Under the pieces are notes generated by a model. It was not told the DNA's origin, searched no databases, and saw only the letters and a program-made list of their open reading frames with translations. From positions 248,001-312,000 of the forward strand of contig JASJAO010000002.1 of assembly GCA_030066975.1 (NCBI GenBank): a stretch of 64,000 nt of DNA, read 5' to 3'. The position numbers were made by a program, and so were the translations under genes. This document shows positions 25,413 to 34,774 of the stretch, piece by piece. Position 1 is the stretch's first letter. Every line of letters begins with the position of its first letter. The stretch comes from Henriciella sp. Lineage in GTDB: Bacteria; Pseudomonadota; Alphaproteobacteria; Caulobacterales; Hyphomonadaceae.

Positions 25413-25445
25413 TTGAGTCGTTTTCGTGAAACCCTTCCCCTATAT
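25413..25445 (+). promoter_or_regulatory. Candidate heat-shock promoter of ftsH
   Basis: TTGAGT (25413-25418) and CCCCTATAT (25437-25445) with an 18-base spacer resemble the alphaproteobacterial sigma-32 -35/-10 pattern. It ends 38 bases before the ftsH ATG. A second AT-rich box, TATAGT, follows a few bases on and could serve a sigma-70 promoter. Confidence 0.4.
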
Positions 25446-25482
25446 GCTATAGTGCTAGTCAAACGAACGTCTGGATGTCCTC

Positions 25483-27411
25483 ATGAACTCCCGTAATCTC
25501 GCCGTCTGGGGCTTGATCGCCATTTTACTCATCGGCCTGCTTGCCGTGATGCAAAGCAATCCTGCGCAAACCGGCGCTGAAAAGTACGATATCAGCCAGG
25601 TCTATGAAATGGCTGAGACCGGCCGAATTCAGGAAGTGGTCATCAAGACCGACCGGATTACCGGCGTCACCCTGGATGGTGAGCGCTTCTACGCATTGAA
25701 AAATGTCGATGTGTCGGCGACCCACTCGACCGCGCTGATGGAACTGGGCGTCGATGTCGCCGAGGACCCGGAGGCGGGCTTCAGCTTTGCTGACCTGTTG
25801 ATGAGCATTCTGCCAATCCTGCTAATCCTCGGCATTCTGCTGTTCTTCATGCGTCAGATGCAGGGCGGCGGCGGTGGCCGCGGTGCGATGAGCTTCGGCA
25901 AATCCCGCGCGCGTCTGCTGACCGAGAAACAAGGCCGCGTGACCTTTGATGACGTGGCAGGTGTTGATGAGGCCAAGGAAGAGCTGGAGGAAGTCGTCGA
26001 CTTCCTGAAAGACCCGGCCAAGTTCCAGCGGCTTGGCGGCAAGATCCCCAAAGGCGCGCTGCTGGTGGGTCCGCCCGGGACGGGTAAGACCCTGCTGGCG
26101 CGCGCGATTGCGGGTGAAGCCGGTGTGCCGTTCTTTACAATTTCCGGTTCTGACTTTGTCGAAATGTTTGTCGGCGTGGGTGCAAGCCGTGTGCGGGACA
26201 TGTTCGAGCAGGCCAAGCGCAATGCACCTTGTATCATCTTCATTGACGAGATTGACGCGGTCGGGCGCTCACGTGGCGCCGGGCTTGGCGGCGGCAATGA
26301 TGAGCGCGAGCAGACCCTGAACCAGCTGCTGGTCGAGATGGACGGCTTTGAAGCCAATGACGGGATTATCATCGTCGCGGCGACCAACCGCCCGGACGTT
26401 CTGGACCCGGCCCTGCTGCGTCCCGGTCGCTTCGACCGTCAGGTCACCGTCGGCAACCCAGATGTGATCGGCCGCGAGAAGATCCTGAAAGTCCACATGC
26501 GCAACGTGCCGCTGGCCAAAGACGTAAACCCGAAAATTATTGCACGGGGCACACCGGGCTTCTCTGGTGCTGACTTGGCCAATCTGGTCAACGAAGCTGC
26601 CCTTCTGGCGGCGCGGCGCGGCAAGCGTGTTGTTGCGATGAAGGAGTTTGAAGACGCGAAAGACAAGGTCATGATGGGGCCGGAACGCCGCTCCATGGTG
26701 ATGTCTGAGAGCGAAAAGGAACTAACCGCCTGGCATGAAGCCGGACACGCGATTGTCGCGATGATGGTGCCAAAGGCCGACCCGGTTCACAAAGCGACGA
26801 TCATTCCGCGTGGCCAAGCGCTCGGCATGGTAATGCAGCTGCCGGAAGACGATAAGCTGTCCATGAGCCGGATCGAGATGACCTCTCGCCTCGCGATAAT
26901 CATGGGCGGACGTGTCGCCGAAGAAGAAAAATTCGGCGACGAGAACGTCACCGCCGGTGCCGCTTCTGATATTCAGCAAGCAACGCGCCTCGCCCGGGCC
27001 ATGGTCACGCGCTGGGGGTTGTCTGATGAGATCGGTCCGGTCGACTATGCCGATGATCAGGGCCAGGTCTTCCTCGGCCAGCAATTGATGCAATCCTCAT
27101 CTGTATCTGAGGAAACGGCGAAGAAGATCGAAGAGGAAGTCCGCAAACTCATCCAAAGAGGTATGGATGATGCGCGTGAGATCATGACCACGCATCGCGA
27201 CAAGTGGTCTGCGCTTGCTGAGGCTCTGCTCGAGTTTGAAACGCTGACGGGTGATGAAATCAACGCCCTGATCAATGAAGGCAAGACACCGGAACGCCCG
27301 GACGAGCCGGATGAAACGCCGGGATCAGGCTCAGCCGTTCCTGTGATCGGGAAACGCCGCAAGGACAAGGGCGGTGAAGGCTTTTCCGGCGGCGAACCGG
27401 AACCGGCATAA
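25483..27411 (+). CDS. ftsH: ATP-dependent zinc metalloprotease FtsH
   Basis: 642 residues. Two N-terminal membrane helices (about 5-25 and 105-127) flank a periplasmic loop. The AAA+ domain has Walker A GPPGTGKT at 196-203, Walker B ([11 protein letters not shown]) and the second region of homology ([20 protein letters not shown]). The protease domain carries H418-E-A-G-H422, the zinc site. The C-terminal coiled coil is followed by a Gly/Lys/Glu-rich tail. It degrades membrane and soluble proteins, including RpoH in E. coli, and so links with rpoH in this window. Unlike the usual arrangement it is not next to tilS. Confidence 0.97.
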   Translation: MNSRNLAVWGLIAILLIGLLAVMQSNPAQTGAEKYDISQVYEMAETGRIQEVVIKTDRITGVTLDGERFYALKNVDVSATHSTALMELGVDVAEDPEAGFSFADLLMSILPILLILGILLFFMRQMQGGGGGRGAMSFGKSRARLLTEKQGRVTFDDVAGVDEAKEELEEVVDFLKDPAKFQRLGGKIPKGALLVGPPGTGKTLLARAIAGEAGVPFFTISGSDFVEMFVGVGASRVRDMFEQAKRNAPCIIFIDEIDAVGRSRGAGLGGGNDEREQTLNQLLVEMDGFEANDGIIIVAATNRPDVLDPALLRPGRFDRQVTVGNPDVIGREKILKVHMRNVPLAKDVNPKIIARGTPGFSGADLANLVNEAALLAARRGKRVVAMKEFEDAKDKVMMGPERRSMVMSESEKELTAWHEAGHAIVAMMVPKADPVHKATIIPRGQALGMVMQLPEDDKLSMSRIEMTSRLAIIMGGRVAEEEKFGDENVTAGAASDIQQATRLARAMVTRWGLSDEIGPVDYADDQGQVFLGQQLMQSSSVSEETAKKIEEEVRKLIQRGMDDAREIMTTHRDKWSALAEALLEFETLTGDEINALINEGKTPERPDEPDETPGSGSAVPVIGKRRKDKGGEGFSGGEPEPA

Positions 27412-27474
27412 GGTAGCTCTACGTTTGTTCACTTTTTGTTTGACCGGTTTCGGGGTGCGTGTTAGTTGAAACGT

Positions 27475-27819
27475 ATGGATACAGGCGCCTTCCGATCAAC
27501 ACTTGAGACGCATGGTATTGGCCGTGAAGTGTCCGACGCCATTGTTGATCTTGTTGAAGACAGCCGCGAGCAGTTTGTCACGAATGAGAAGCTTGAACTT
27601 GAGATGACCAAGTTGCGAGGTGAGCTTCGTGGCGAGATGGCAGAACTACGGACTGAGCTTCGCGGTGAGATGTCTGATCTGCGAAGTGAGGTGAAATTAG
27701 ATTTTGCCGGACTGCGAACCGAATTTGCGGAACATAAGACGCATACAACGCGTCTGGTTTTGGGCACCAGCGGCGCGCTTGGCCTGTTGATGATTATGCT
27801 TCGCTTTCTTCCAGCATAG
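27475..27819 (+). CDS. Coiled-coil protein with C-terminal membrane helix (DUF1640/CCDC90-like)
   Basis: 114 residues from the ATG at 27475 (a TTG at 27466 is also in frame). The centre has repeated heptad-like units of the form KLRGELRGEMAELRTEL and continues as a coiled coil; the C-terminus ends in a single membrane helix (about 94-113). This is the layout of bacterial DUF1640 proteins and of the mitochondrial CCDC90/MCUR1 family. Function in bacteria is unknown. It starts 63 bases after ftsH and precedes a BolA gene by 12 bases. Confidence 0.7.
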   Translation: MDTGAFRSTLETHGIGREVSDAIVDLVEDSREQFVTNEKLELEMTKLRGELRGEMAELRTELRGEMSDLRSEVKLDFAGLRTEFAEHKTHTTRLVLGTSGALGLLMIMLRFLPA

Positions 27820-27831
27820 GGTGAGACCGCG

Positions 27832-28065
27832 ATGGCCATGACACGCGAAACTTTGGAAGGCTTCCTGACCGAGGCCTTCCCGGACGCCGAGATCACACTG
27901 ACTGATTTGGCGGGCGATAATGACCACTGGCAGGCCGAGATCGTGTCGGCGCAGTTTGCCGGGAAAACCCGAGTCGCCCAGCACCAGATGGTCTATGCCG
28001 CGCTAAAGGGCAGAATGGGTGGCGAACTGCACGCGCTGGCTCTGAAAACGAGAGCGCCTGGCTAA
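27832..28065 (+). CDS. BolA/IbaG-family protein
   Basis: 77 residues. The class II KH-like fold of the BolA family is recognisable from the middle His-Gln-Met-Val-Tyr segment (VAQHQMVYAALKGRMGGELHALALKT), with the His expected to help bind a shared iron-sulfur cluster with a monothiol glutaredoxin. The short length and lack of the helix extensions match IbaG/BolA2 more than classic BolA. In many alphaproteobacteria the monothiol glutaredoxin gene follows directly; here a beta-lactamase-fold gene follows instead. Confidence 0.88.
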   Translation: MAMTRETLEGFLTEAFPDAEITLTDLAGDNDHWQAEIVSAQFAGKTRVAQHQMVYAALKGRMGGELHALALKTRAPG

Positions 28066-28113
28066 TTCTTCGGTGGCGATTGACGGCGCTTTCGGCGCGA
28101 TTAGCCAGAAAGA

Positions 28114-29382
28114 ATGATCCGTACGCCTTTTTCTCCGACACGCCGATCCGTACTCGCGGCTCTGCCAGCTGGCCTGCTGGTTGGAGGCTGTTCTCGACCC
28201 GCGTCGACACAGGACGATTTACTGCTCAGGCTGATCAAGGGTCCGTCAGATGCACGTGCGTCTGCGGCCGGGTTTGTCCTGATGCGAGGTGGCGAAGTCC
28301 TGGCCGAACGCGCGGTTGGCCTTGCGCGGGGATTGAGTGAAGAGGAAAAGGCGCGCGGTCTGGCAGAGGCGCCGTTCACGACCGAATTGCCGTTTCGCTG
28401 TGCTTCAATTTCGAAGATTGCCGTTGCGATGACGGCGCTGGAACTGGCGCGGCAAAACGTGTTGGGTCTGGACAGCGATATCGCGCCCTATCTGCCAGTT
28501 GAACTGCGCCATCCCTTGTATCCGGACGCGGCGCTCACCCTGCGCATGTTGCTGTCGCACACCTCAGGGCTGCGGGACCCGGACGCCTACTGGGTGGCGC
28601 ATCCGGGCATGATTGCGTCTGTGCTCACCCCAGACCTGTTTGCAGAAGCGCGGGCGCCCGGCAGCTGGTTTGAATACTGTAACCTGAATTACGGGATCGC
28701 GGCGACTGTGATGGAAGCTGCCAGCGAGGAACGGTTTGACCGTCTGGTGAAGCGCCTCGTGCTGGAGCCTTTGGGCCTGCGCGGGAATTTCAACTGGAGC
28801 GATGTCGACACCGCTTACAAACAAACCGGCGCCACGCTGTACCGCGAAACCGAGGCCGGGTGGCAGGTGCAGATAGATGGCCCAGACCTGTTGTCTGATC
28901 CTGACCCGCTTTTTCTCAAGGAAGAAGGTGCGGACCTGTCGACTTATCGGCCAGGACAGAATGGCAGCCTGTTTTCACCGCAAGGCGGCCTGCGGGCCAG
29001 TTTGAGAGACCTCGCTTTGCTGGCGGGGAAACTGAAAGACCTGCCGGAACTGACAGACCCGGTGTGGACCCTGAACGAGGCGATGGACAATGGCCTGCAT
29101 GATCAGCGCTATTTCCAGGCTTTCGGCACCGGGACCCAACCCCATTTTGCAGCAGAATCGCTGTGGCCGGAGGAAGACATGGTCGGTCACCATGGCGAGG
29201 CCTACGGGCTCTATGCCGGGGCGTTTTACCTGCCGGGCAAGGATCTCTCGCTCGCCTACGCTGTGACCGGCACGCCGGAAACCCCGCCAGCCCGCAGCCC
29301 GGAGCATCCGTCACTGGACCTGTTCACCGCCGAACTGGTGCGGGCGGCAAGGCAGGCCTACGAGGCGGCGAGCGCGAGCTAG
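28114..29382 (+). CDS. Serine hydrolase of the class C beta-lactamase / PBP4-like family, probable lipoprotein
   Basis: 422 residues. The N-terminus has a twin-arginine-like segment (TRRSVLAAL, R10-R11) and a lipobox ending at C26 (LVGGC), so export by Tat and lipid attachment are likely. The active site is complete: S98-x-x-K101 (SISK), H149-T-S-G-L, and Y188-x-N190 (YCN), with the third element HHGEAYG near residue 350. The family covers beta-lactamases, D-alanyl-D-alanine carboxypeptidases and esterases; sequence does not fix which. The gene is surrounded by unrelated genes. Confidence 0.88.
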   Translation: MIRTPFSPTRRSVLAALPAGLLVGGCSRPASTQDDLLLRLIKGPSDARASAAGFVLMRGGEVLAERAVGLARGLSEEEKARGLAEAPFTTELPFRCASISKIAVAMTALELARQNVLGLDSDIAPYLPVELRHPLYPDAALTLRMLLSHTSGLRDPDAYWVAHPGMIASVLTPDLFAEARAPGSWFEYCNLNYGIAATVMEAASEERFDRLVKRLVLEPLGLRGNFNWSDVDTAYKQTGATLYRETEAGWQVQIDGPDLLSDPDPLFLKEEGADLSTYRPGQNGSLFSPQGGLRASLRDLALLAGKLKDLPELTDPVWTLNEAMDNGLHDQRYFQAFGTGTQPHFAAESLWPEEDMVGHHGEAYGLYAGAFYLPGKDLSLAYAVTGTPETPPARSPEHPSLDLFTAELVRAARQAYEAASAS

Positions 29383-29394
29383 GCGCTGGTTGGC

Positions 29395-30315
29395 TCAGGC
29401 TTTCTTTTTGCCCCGGAGGCGTGGCCAGATCAGTTTGAGCCAGATCCACAGGAAGATGGCGAGCAGGACGATCCATGGCAAACCGACCGCAAAAGCGGTG
29501 ATGACGGCGGCGATGGCGGCTGAGAAATTGTAGAAGAAATCTCCAAACGCTTCGGCCAGTGGATTCTCACGCGTGGCGCTGAACGGCGGCACTTTAGTGC
29601 TGTAACTGACATCAAGACGCGACATTGAGACCCGCAGACGCAGCGTTTTGAGCTGGGCTTCAATACTTTCAATGTCGCCCGTGACCCGCGCTAGTTCGCG
29701 CTCGATCTGTAACAGGTCGCCAAGCTCGCCGTCGCGGCGTTGCAGCAGATCGAGCAACCGGCCCTGCAGCGTCTTCTGGGCCTCGAGACGGGCACCGGTA
29801 TCGAGGATCGCACGGGTCAGATCTTCCGCGCTGGTGGACCGTTGTGTGATCTCGCCGCCCGCCGCGTCCACTTCGGTTTCCATGCCGTCCAGAAACGTCT
29901 CGATCCAATCGGGTGTCGCGCGAATGGAGAGATTGCCAGAGGCGTAATCCACGTCTTCGGAATAGATGTTGGAGTTGATGACGATACAGGTCGCCGTCCC
30001 GGCCGCGCGGCAGGCTTCGGTATGGGCCTGCATCATCGGGTCGACACCACCTTTTGGTAGCGTGAGCCCCAGACTGTGGCTGTAGGCGATGTATTGCTCT
30101 GCGGTTTCCGGTGCGGGTTCGCCCCCCACGTCCGGTCCAGATGGGCGATTGGACATTTTTCGCTCCGGCGCAAAGCCGTCGCTTCCGGCAACCATTTGAT
30201 CCATCGCCACAGGCGCGGGCGGCGCAGGCGACATGCTCGCTTGGTAATCTCCGTCAGATCCCCCGCATGCTGCCAGAACAAAAACCGCCGCGCCCAATCC
30301 AAACTGTTTCAGCAT
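29395..30315 (-). CDS. DUF4349 lipoprotein
   Basis: 306 residues. A lipoprotein signal ends at C17 (VLAACGGS). A Pro-rich linker leads to the DUF4349 domain, containing the SLGLTLP segment and a long coiled coil (about 185-230, LLDLLQRRDGELGDLLQIERELARV...). A membrane helix near the C-terminus (about 263-290) and a basic tail (RLRGKKKA) end it. Such lipoproteins occur widely and are of unknown function; the coiled coil suggests self-association. It converges with the serine-hydrolase gene. Confidence 0.85.
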   Translation of the reverse strand: MLKQFGLGAAVFVLAACGGSDGDYQASMSPAPPAPVAMDQMVAGSDGFAPERKMSNRPSGPDVGGEPAPETAEQYIAYSHSLGLTLPKGGVDPMMQAHTEACRAAGTATCIVINSNIYSEDVDYASGNLSIRATPDWIETFLDGMETEVDAAGGEITQRSTSAEDLTRAILDTGARLEAQKTLQGRLLDLLQRRDGELGDLLQIERELARVTGDIESIEAQLKTLRLRVSMSRLDVSYSTKVPPFSATRENPLAEAFGDFFYNFSAAIAAVITAFAVGLPWIVLLAIFLWIWLKLIWPRLRGKKKA

Positions 30316-30486
30316 GTCACTCCTCCCGATCGTGATACTTTCTGAAACTCATGACAGGAAATCAAAGCCAAATCGAGGCGCAATAGAGACATGCCGTCAC
30401 ACATGCTGCAGGAACCCCGGGGTAAAGTCTTGCGCGGGGGTGTGCAGACTGCTTTACGTGTTGCAGGAGCAAACAGGGAGGCTTCC

Positions 30487-30792
30487 ATGGATCTCGCAGA
30501 ATTGACGAGTAAAGCAGCTGCTGCGGTTGAAGGCGGCGGTGGTGGTTTCACCAAGAAAGTAAAGTTTGATTTCGGCGATGTCGGCAAACTGTTCATCGAT
30601 GGCGCTGCGGGCGTCGCCAACAATGATGACGCCGAGGCCGATGCAACAGTCAAAGTTGACTGGGACGACTTCACCAAACTGGCCGCAGGTCAGCTGGACC
30701 CAACCATGGCCTTCATGCAGGGCAAGTTGAAAGTCCTGGGTGACATGTCGGTTGCGATGCAATTGCAAGGCCTGATGAGCAAGTTCAGCTAG
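30487..30792 (+). CDS. SCP2 sterol-carrier-like domain protein
   Basis: 101 residues from ATG 30487 (GGGAGG 7 bases upstream). The whole protein is one SCP2 fold: the acidic FDFGDVGKLFIDG strand pair and the helix GQLDPTMAFMQGKLKVLGDM are typical. The family binds hydrophobic ligands such as fatty acids and sterols. It could buffer acyl-CoA or a lipid substrate; no pathway partner is adjacent, though a P450, BVMO and hydrolases are elsewhere in the window. Confidence 0.9.
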   Translation: MDLAELTSKAAAAVEGGGGGFTKKVKFDFGDVGKLFIDGAAGVANNDDAEADATVKVDWDDFTKLAAGQLDPTMAFMQGKLKVLGDMSVAMQLQGLMSKFS

Positions 30793-30814
30793 AACGCCAT
30801 CAATCGAAAAACCG

Positions 30815-30853
30815 AAAAGGCTCCGTCCGGCATTTGCCGGATGGAGCCTTTTT
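30815..30853 (+). terminator. Strong rho-independent terminator after the SCP2 gene
   Basis: Stem AAAAGGCTCCGTCCGGCA / TGCCGGATGGAGCCTTTT with one G-T pair and a 2-base loop, then TTTTT. It ends 16 bases before the next start codon, so the next gene needs its own promoter or depends on read-through. Confidence 0.9.
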
Positions 30854-30868
30854 GCCTAGACAGCGCAG

Positions 30869-31804
30869 ATGACCGAATTGCCGAGTGATAAGATTGTCGA
30901 TGTGCCGGGAAACCCGCGACCGGAGGGGGCCCGGATCGTCTGGTTTGAAGGGGTTGGCGGGCGTAATCTGCGCGCCTGTATTGCGCCCGCCACCGCTGCA
31001 GAAGCGCGCGGCACCTGTATTGTCTGTCCAGGGCGGACCGAGTTTATCGAGAAATATTTCGAGGTTGCGCGCGAGCTGCAGGATAAAGGGTTTGCCGTTC
31101 TGATCCTTGACTGGCCGGGCCAGGGCCTGTCAGAGCGCCTGCTTGAGGATCGCCAGAAAGGCCATATCGACCGATTTGAGACCTTTATGGGCGCACTGCG
31201 CAACGGTCTGGACGCCATTGAGGACCTGCCACGACCTTATGTGTCGCTGGCCCACTCCATGGGCGGGGCGATTGCACTCGCCGCGATCGGCCAGAACCTG
31301 GTGCGTGTCGAAGCGGCGGCATTCTGTGCGCCGATGTGGGGTCTGCCGCTGGGACGAGTGCAGCGCTATTTCATCTGGGCGATGCGGGTGATGGGTCGCT
31401 CAGACGATTTTGCGATCAAGCCGGGGCCACCGGAAAAGTTCGAAGAGAATATCGTCACGCATGATGAGGCGCACTGGAAATTGCACCGCGCCCTGACTGA
31501 TGCAGCGCCGGACCTGTCACTGGGTCCTGTCACCTGGGGCTGGCTCGGGGCGTCACTGGACATTGTGCAGCGGATCACCAAGCCCGCCATCCTGAAGACG
31601 ATTGATATTCCGGTCTTTGTGGCAAGCGCTGCAGAGGAAAAGCTGGTCGACAACCGCGTGCATGAGCAGGTCGTGAAGCACTTGCCCAATCACGAGCATA
31701 TCACCGTTCAAGGCGCGATGCATGAAATCCTGATGGAGCGGCCGGACAAGCGGGCGCAGTTCTGGGCGGGTTTTGATCGAATGTTGATCCGCGCCGGGAT
31801 TTAG
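30869..31804 (+). CDS. Alpha/beta hydrolase, lysophospholipase (PldB-like) family
   Basis: 311 residues. The nucleophile elbow is AHSMGG (near residue 130), the acid is probably the Asp in KLVDN (near 270) and the His in AMHEIL (near 290), giving a full catalytic triad in a lysophospholipase-L2-like fold. There is no signal peptide. The start at 30869 has no clear ribosome-binding site and follows closely on a terminator. The 3' end overlaps a convergent methyltransferase gene by 4 bases. Substrate unknown: a lysophospholipid or other ester. Confidence 0.85.
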   Translation: MTELPSDKIVDVPGNPRPEGARIVWFEGVGGRNLRACIAPATAAEARGTCIVCPGRTEFIEKYFEVARELQDKGFAVLILDWPGQGLSERLLEDRQKGHIDRFETFMGALRNGLDAIEDLPRPYVSLAHSMGGAIALAAIGQNLVRVEAAAFCAPMWGLPLGRVQRYFIWAMRVMGRSDDFAIKPGPPEKFEENIVTHDEAHWKLHRALTDAAPDLSLGPVTWGWLGASLDIVQRITKPAILKTIDIPVFVASAAEEKLVDNRVHEQVVKHLPNHEHITVQGAMHEILMERPDKRAQFWAGFDRMLIRAGI

Positions 31805-32535
31805 TCTTCGGTTTTCCGATACAGCGAGACATGCATCTTGCTGTCAGCGGTAAATGGCTCCCGAGCCCAGCCTCCCCAGCGAGCTTCCAGTTGCAGGCCC
31901 GCAAGCTCAGCCATGAGATCGATTTCCTGCGGCCAGGCATAACGCATGACCAGTGGGGCGAGCCGAACGCCACTGTCGGTGATCCGAACCCTTTGAAAGT
32001 TGAAGACCTGCTCGACGGGATCATGCTCAACCGCCTCCAGCCAGACCGAACCGGCCCCGATATGTTTGGTTCGTAAGGCCTGATACTCATCGAACCGGGT
32101 CAGATCGGGCACGAAGGTTTCGACCAGGAAGCGCCCGCCGGGTTCGAGATGTCTGGCAACAGACTGGAAACACTGCACTTGCGCGGCCTGAGACGTCAGA
32201 TTGAACAGGGTGTTGAAGACGAGAAAGGCAAACTCGAACGATCGCCCGATCTCAAAATCGGCCATATCGGCGATGAGGACAGGGATATCCGCCCCGCCCG
32301 GCTTGGCGCGCATCTTGTCGACCATGTCTGGCGAGCCTTCCACGCCCTCCAGTTCAAAGCCTTTCTCGACGAGCGGAAGCGCCATCCGGCCGGTTCCGAT
32401 CGCGAGCTCCAGCAGTCGACTAGAGCCCGCGAGTTCGGCAATCAGGTTGACCGACGCAGTTGTGGTACCGGGATTATGAAGTTTGTCGTATTCATCGGCA
32501 TACAGTTTGCCGAATGTGTCTGATTCAAATTTCAT
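31801..32535 (-). CDS. SAM-dependent methyltransferase (class I)
   Basis: 244 residues. Motif I (LLELAIGTGRMALPL, about residues 40-55), the acidic SAM-ribose contact (EGVEGSPDMVDKM) and the later LVFNTLFN and ETFVPDLTR loops mark a class I methyltransferase of the Methyltransf_25/11 kind. No substrate-specific motif is seen. It converges with the hydrolase and is 18 bases from bacterioferritin on the same strand, possibly co-transcribed. Confidence 0.85.
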   Translation of the reverse strand: MKFESDTFGKLYADEYDKLHNPGTTTASVNLIAELAGSSRLLELAIGTGRMALPLVEKGFELEGVEGSPDMVDKMRAKPGGADIPVLIADMADFEIGRSFEFAFLVFNTLFNLTSQAAQVQCFQSVARHLEPGGRFLVETFVPDLTRFDEYQALRTKHIGAGSVWLEAVEHDPVEQVFNFQRVRITDSGVRLAPLVMRYAWPQEIDLMAELAGLQLEARWGGWAREPFTADSKMHVSLYRKTED

Positions 32536-32553
32536 ATCCCCTCACATACTGTT

Positions 32554-33033
32554 TTAATGAGCATTCGCTTCGGACTGAAGCTGGATATAGCTCTCGATGC
32601 CAATTTGTTTGATCAAATCGAACTGGGTCTCGATATAATCAACATGCTCTTCCTCGTTCGTGAGGATCTTTCCGAACAGGTCCCGGCTGACATAGTCGCG
32701 AACCTTTTCAGCGTGCGCCATCGCATCGCGCAGAAGCGGGATGGCATCTTCTTCCAGCGCCAGATCGCATTCCAGAATCTCTTTCACGCTTTCCCCGATG
32801 CGCAATTTTCCGAGATCCTGCAGGTTTGGCAGTCCGCCGAGAAACAGAATTCGCTCGATCAACCAATCAGCGTGGTTCATCTCTTCGATGGATTCCTTAT
32901 ACTCATAGTCGCCGAGCTTGCTCACGCCCCAATCTTTCAACATGCGTGAGTGCAGGAAATACTGATTGATTGCTGTGAGCTCATTCTTCAAGCAAGCGTT
33001 CAGAAACTCGATGACTTTTGCGTCGCCTTTCAT
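32554..33033 (-). CDS. bfr: Bacterioferritin
   Basis: 159 residues. All key residues are present: heme ligand M52, and ferroxidase-centre residues E18, E51, H54, E94, E127 and H130. It should assemble into the 24-subunit iron-storing shell with inter-subunit hemes. A bacterioferritin-associated ferredoxin gene (bfd) is not adjacent. The start has GGAGAGAG just upstream. The AT-rich region before it holds an inverted repeat. Confidence 0.96.
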   Translation of the reverse strand: MKGDAKVIEFLNACLKNELTAINQYFLHSRMLKDWGVSKLGDYEYKESIEEMNHADWLIERILFLGGLPNLQDLGKLRIGESVKEILECDLALEEDAIPLLRDAMAHAEKVRDYVSRDLFGKILTNEEEHVDYIETQFDLIKQIGIESYIQLQSEANAH

Positions 33034-33044
33034 GGCACTCTCTC

Positions 33045-33062
33045 CGTATAAATACCTATACG
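33045..33062. promoter_or_regulatory. Inverted repeat before bfr
   Basis: CGTATA-AATACC-TATACG has perfect 6-bp arms immediately upstream of the bfr ribosome-binding site. A second short palindrome, ATCAATTGAT, lies at 33113-33122 in the same AT-rich region. Either may be a regulator site; I do not recognise a canonical Fur or Irr box. Confidence 0.35.
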
Positions 33063-33224
33063 TCGCATCTAGGGCGCATCGATTGAGAAATCAAATAAAA
33101 AAATCCAATAAAATCAATTGATTATGAAAGTGCGAAGCATTTGCAGGGCGATTGAAAATCAGTCTCAGCCGCGGCCCTTATCAGATGGGATTGGTCAGGC
33201 ACGGAAATCCCCAGTGGGACCGGC

Positions 33225-34691
33225 TTAAACCAGCTCGTAGTCTTCGAATTTCACCTCCGCCACGGCGTCGGCATAGGCGCGTGTGTGCGACGACCAGTTC
33301 TGTGTGATCTTGCCGTCTTCGGTCTTGTACCAGCTGTTGCAATGCGGGTCGGCCCAGACGGTTTTGGCGAGATCGGCCTGCAGCTTGTCATTGAAGGCGG
33401 TTTGGGCCGCGCGGCTGGGTGCCATGGCGCGCGCCTCTTTCTGGACCAGACCTTGAAGCGACTTCACAGCATATTCGACCTGGCGTTCGAGCATGAAGGT
33501 GATCGCGTTATGCCCAAGATTGGTGTTCGGACCGTACAGCACGAACAGGTTCGGAAAGTCCGCAATCGTGATGCCGAGATAGGCTTCCGGGCCATCCGCC
33601 CAGACGGCATTCAGGTGCTGGTCATTCTGGCCAACCACATCAACCGACCAGCGCCAGCCCGTGGTCTCAAAGCCGGTGGCAAAGACCATGATATCGAATT
33701 CATGCAGTGCGCCGTCAGAGGTGCGTGCGCCTTTGGCTTCAATTGAGGATGGGCCTTCGCAGACCAGTGAGACATCGTCCCGGCATAGGGCGGGATAGAA
33801 ATCATCCGTGATCAGAATGCGCCGACATCCCACCGGATAGTCTGGTGTCAGTTGGGCCCGCATGTCCGGATCCTTGATCTGAGCATGCAGGTGATCGGTG
33901 GCGATTTTGGTGTAGGCGGCGCGGCCTTCCTCAGTCCATTCGAACACTTGCCAGAAAAAATAGTCGGCATTGTCATAGATCAGTTTTCGATTGGCCGCGC
34001 CGAGTTCCATCGCAATGTCCGGTTTAGTCATCATCAGCGCGACTTCCTGTGGACTGGTTTTCACATCGCGGCGAGGCACGACCCAGTTCGGCGAGCGCTG
34101 AAACACGGTGAGATGCGCAGCCTCTTCGGCAATTTCGGGAATGATCTGCACCGCGCTGGCGGCGGATCCGACAATCCCGACCTTCTTGCCTTTCATGTCG
34201 ACAGAATGATCCCAGGCCGCCGAATGCAGCTTGGGGCCTTCAAAGGCTTCAAGACCGGGAATGTCTGGCCAATTGGGGCGATTGAGCTGTCCGAGCGCCC
34301 CGATCAGGGCATCGCCGGTAAAGGTTTTGCCGCTCTGCGTGGTCAGCGTCCAGGTGCAGCTGTCTTCATCCCAGACAGCCGAGACGGCTTCATCGGCGAG
34401 ATGAATGTTCGGACGCAGCTGGTAGCGGTCTGTGATTTCTTCGGCATAGTCCTGGATTTCGCCGCCCTGGGGATAGGTGCTGGACCAGGCGACACTTGGC
34501 GCGAAGGAGAACTGGTATAGCGAGACCGGAACATCGCAGGCGACGCCCGGATAGGTGTTTTGCGCCCAGGTGCCGCCGACCTTGTCGAGCTTTTCAACAA
34601 TTGTGAACGTGAAGCCTGATTCCTGTAATTTGATTGCTGCGCACAGTCCGCCGAGCCCCGCGCCAATTATCAGAACATGTTTATTTGCCAT
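33225..34691 (-). CDS. Flavin monooxygenase, Baeyer-Villiger type
   Basis: 488 residues. FAD-binding GAGLGG is at residues 10-15 and the NADPH-site GSAASA near 175. Residues 150-161 (FEGPKLHSAAWD) match the type I Baeyer-Villiger monooxygenase fingerprint FxGxxxHxxxW(P/D) exactly, with H156. Such enzymes insert oxygen next to a ketone. Length fits the shorter bacterial members. The substrate is unknown; the same window has an unlinked P450, epoxide hydrolase and SCP2 protein, which together hint at oxidative metabolism of a hydrophobic compound but not as one operon. Confidence 0.9.
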   Translation of the reverse strand: MANKHVLIIGAGLGGLCAAIKLQESGFTFTIVEKLDKVGGTWAQNTYPGVACDVPVSLYQFSFAPSVAWSSTYPQGGEIQDYAEEITDRYQLRPNIHLADEAVSAVWDEDSCTWTLTTQSGKTFTGDALIGALGQLNRPNWPDIPGLEAFEGPKLHSAAWDHSVDMKGKKVGIVGSAASAVQIIPEIAEEAAHLTVFQRSPNWVVPRRDVKTSPQEVALMMTKPDIAMELGAANRKLIYDNADYFFWQVFEWTEEGRAAYTKIATDHLHAQIKDPDMRAQLTPDYPVGCRRILITDDFYPALCRDDVSLVCEGPSSIEAKGARTSDGALHEFDIMVFATGFETTGWRWSVDVVGQNDQHLNAVWADGPEAYLGITIADFPNLFVLYGPNTNLGHNAITFMLERQVEYAVKSLQGLVQKEARAMAPSRAAQTAFNDKLQADLAKTVWADPHCNSWYKTEDGKITQNWSSHTRAYADAVAEVKFEDYELV

Positions 34692-34774
34692 CTTGCCTGT
34701 CCTCCGCGTGTCTTTTTAGCATACGGTGAACGAAGACGAAGCCGACGCAAGGCCTGACGCAGGGAAAATTTGGC

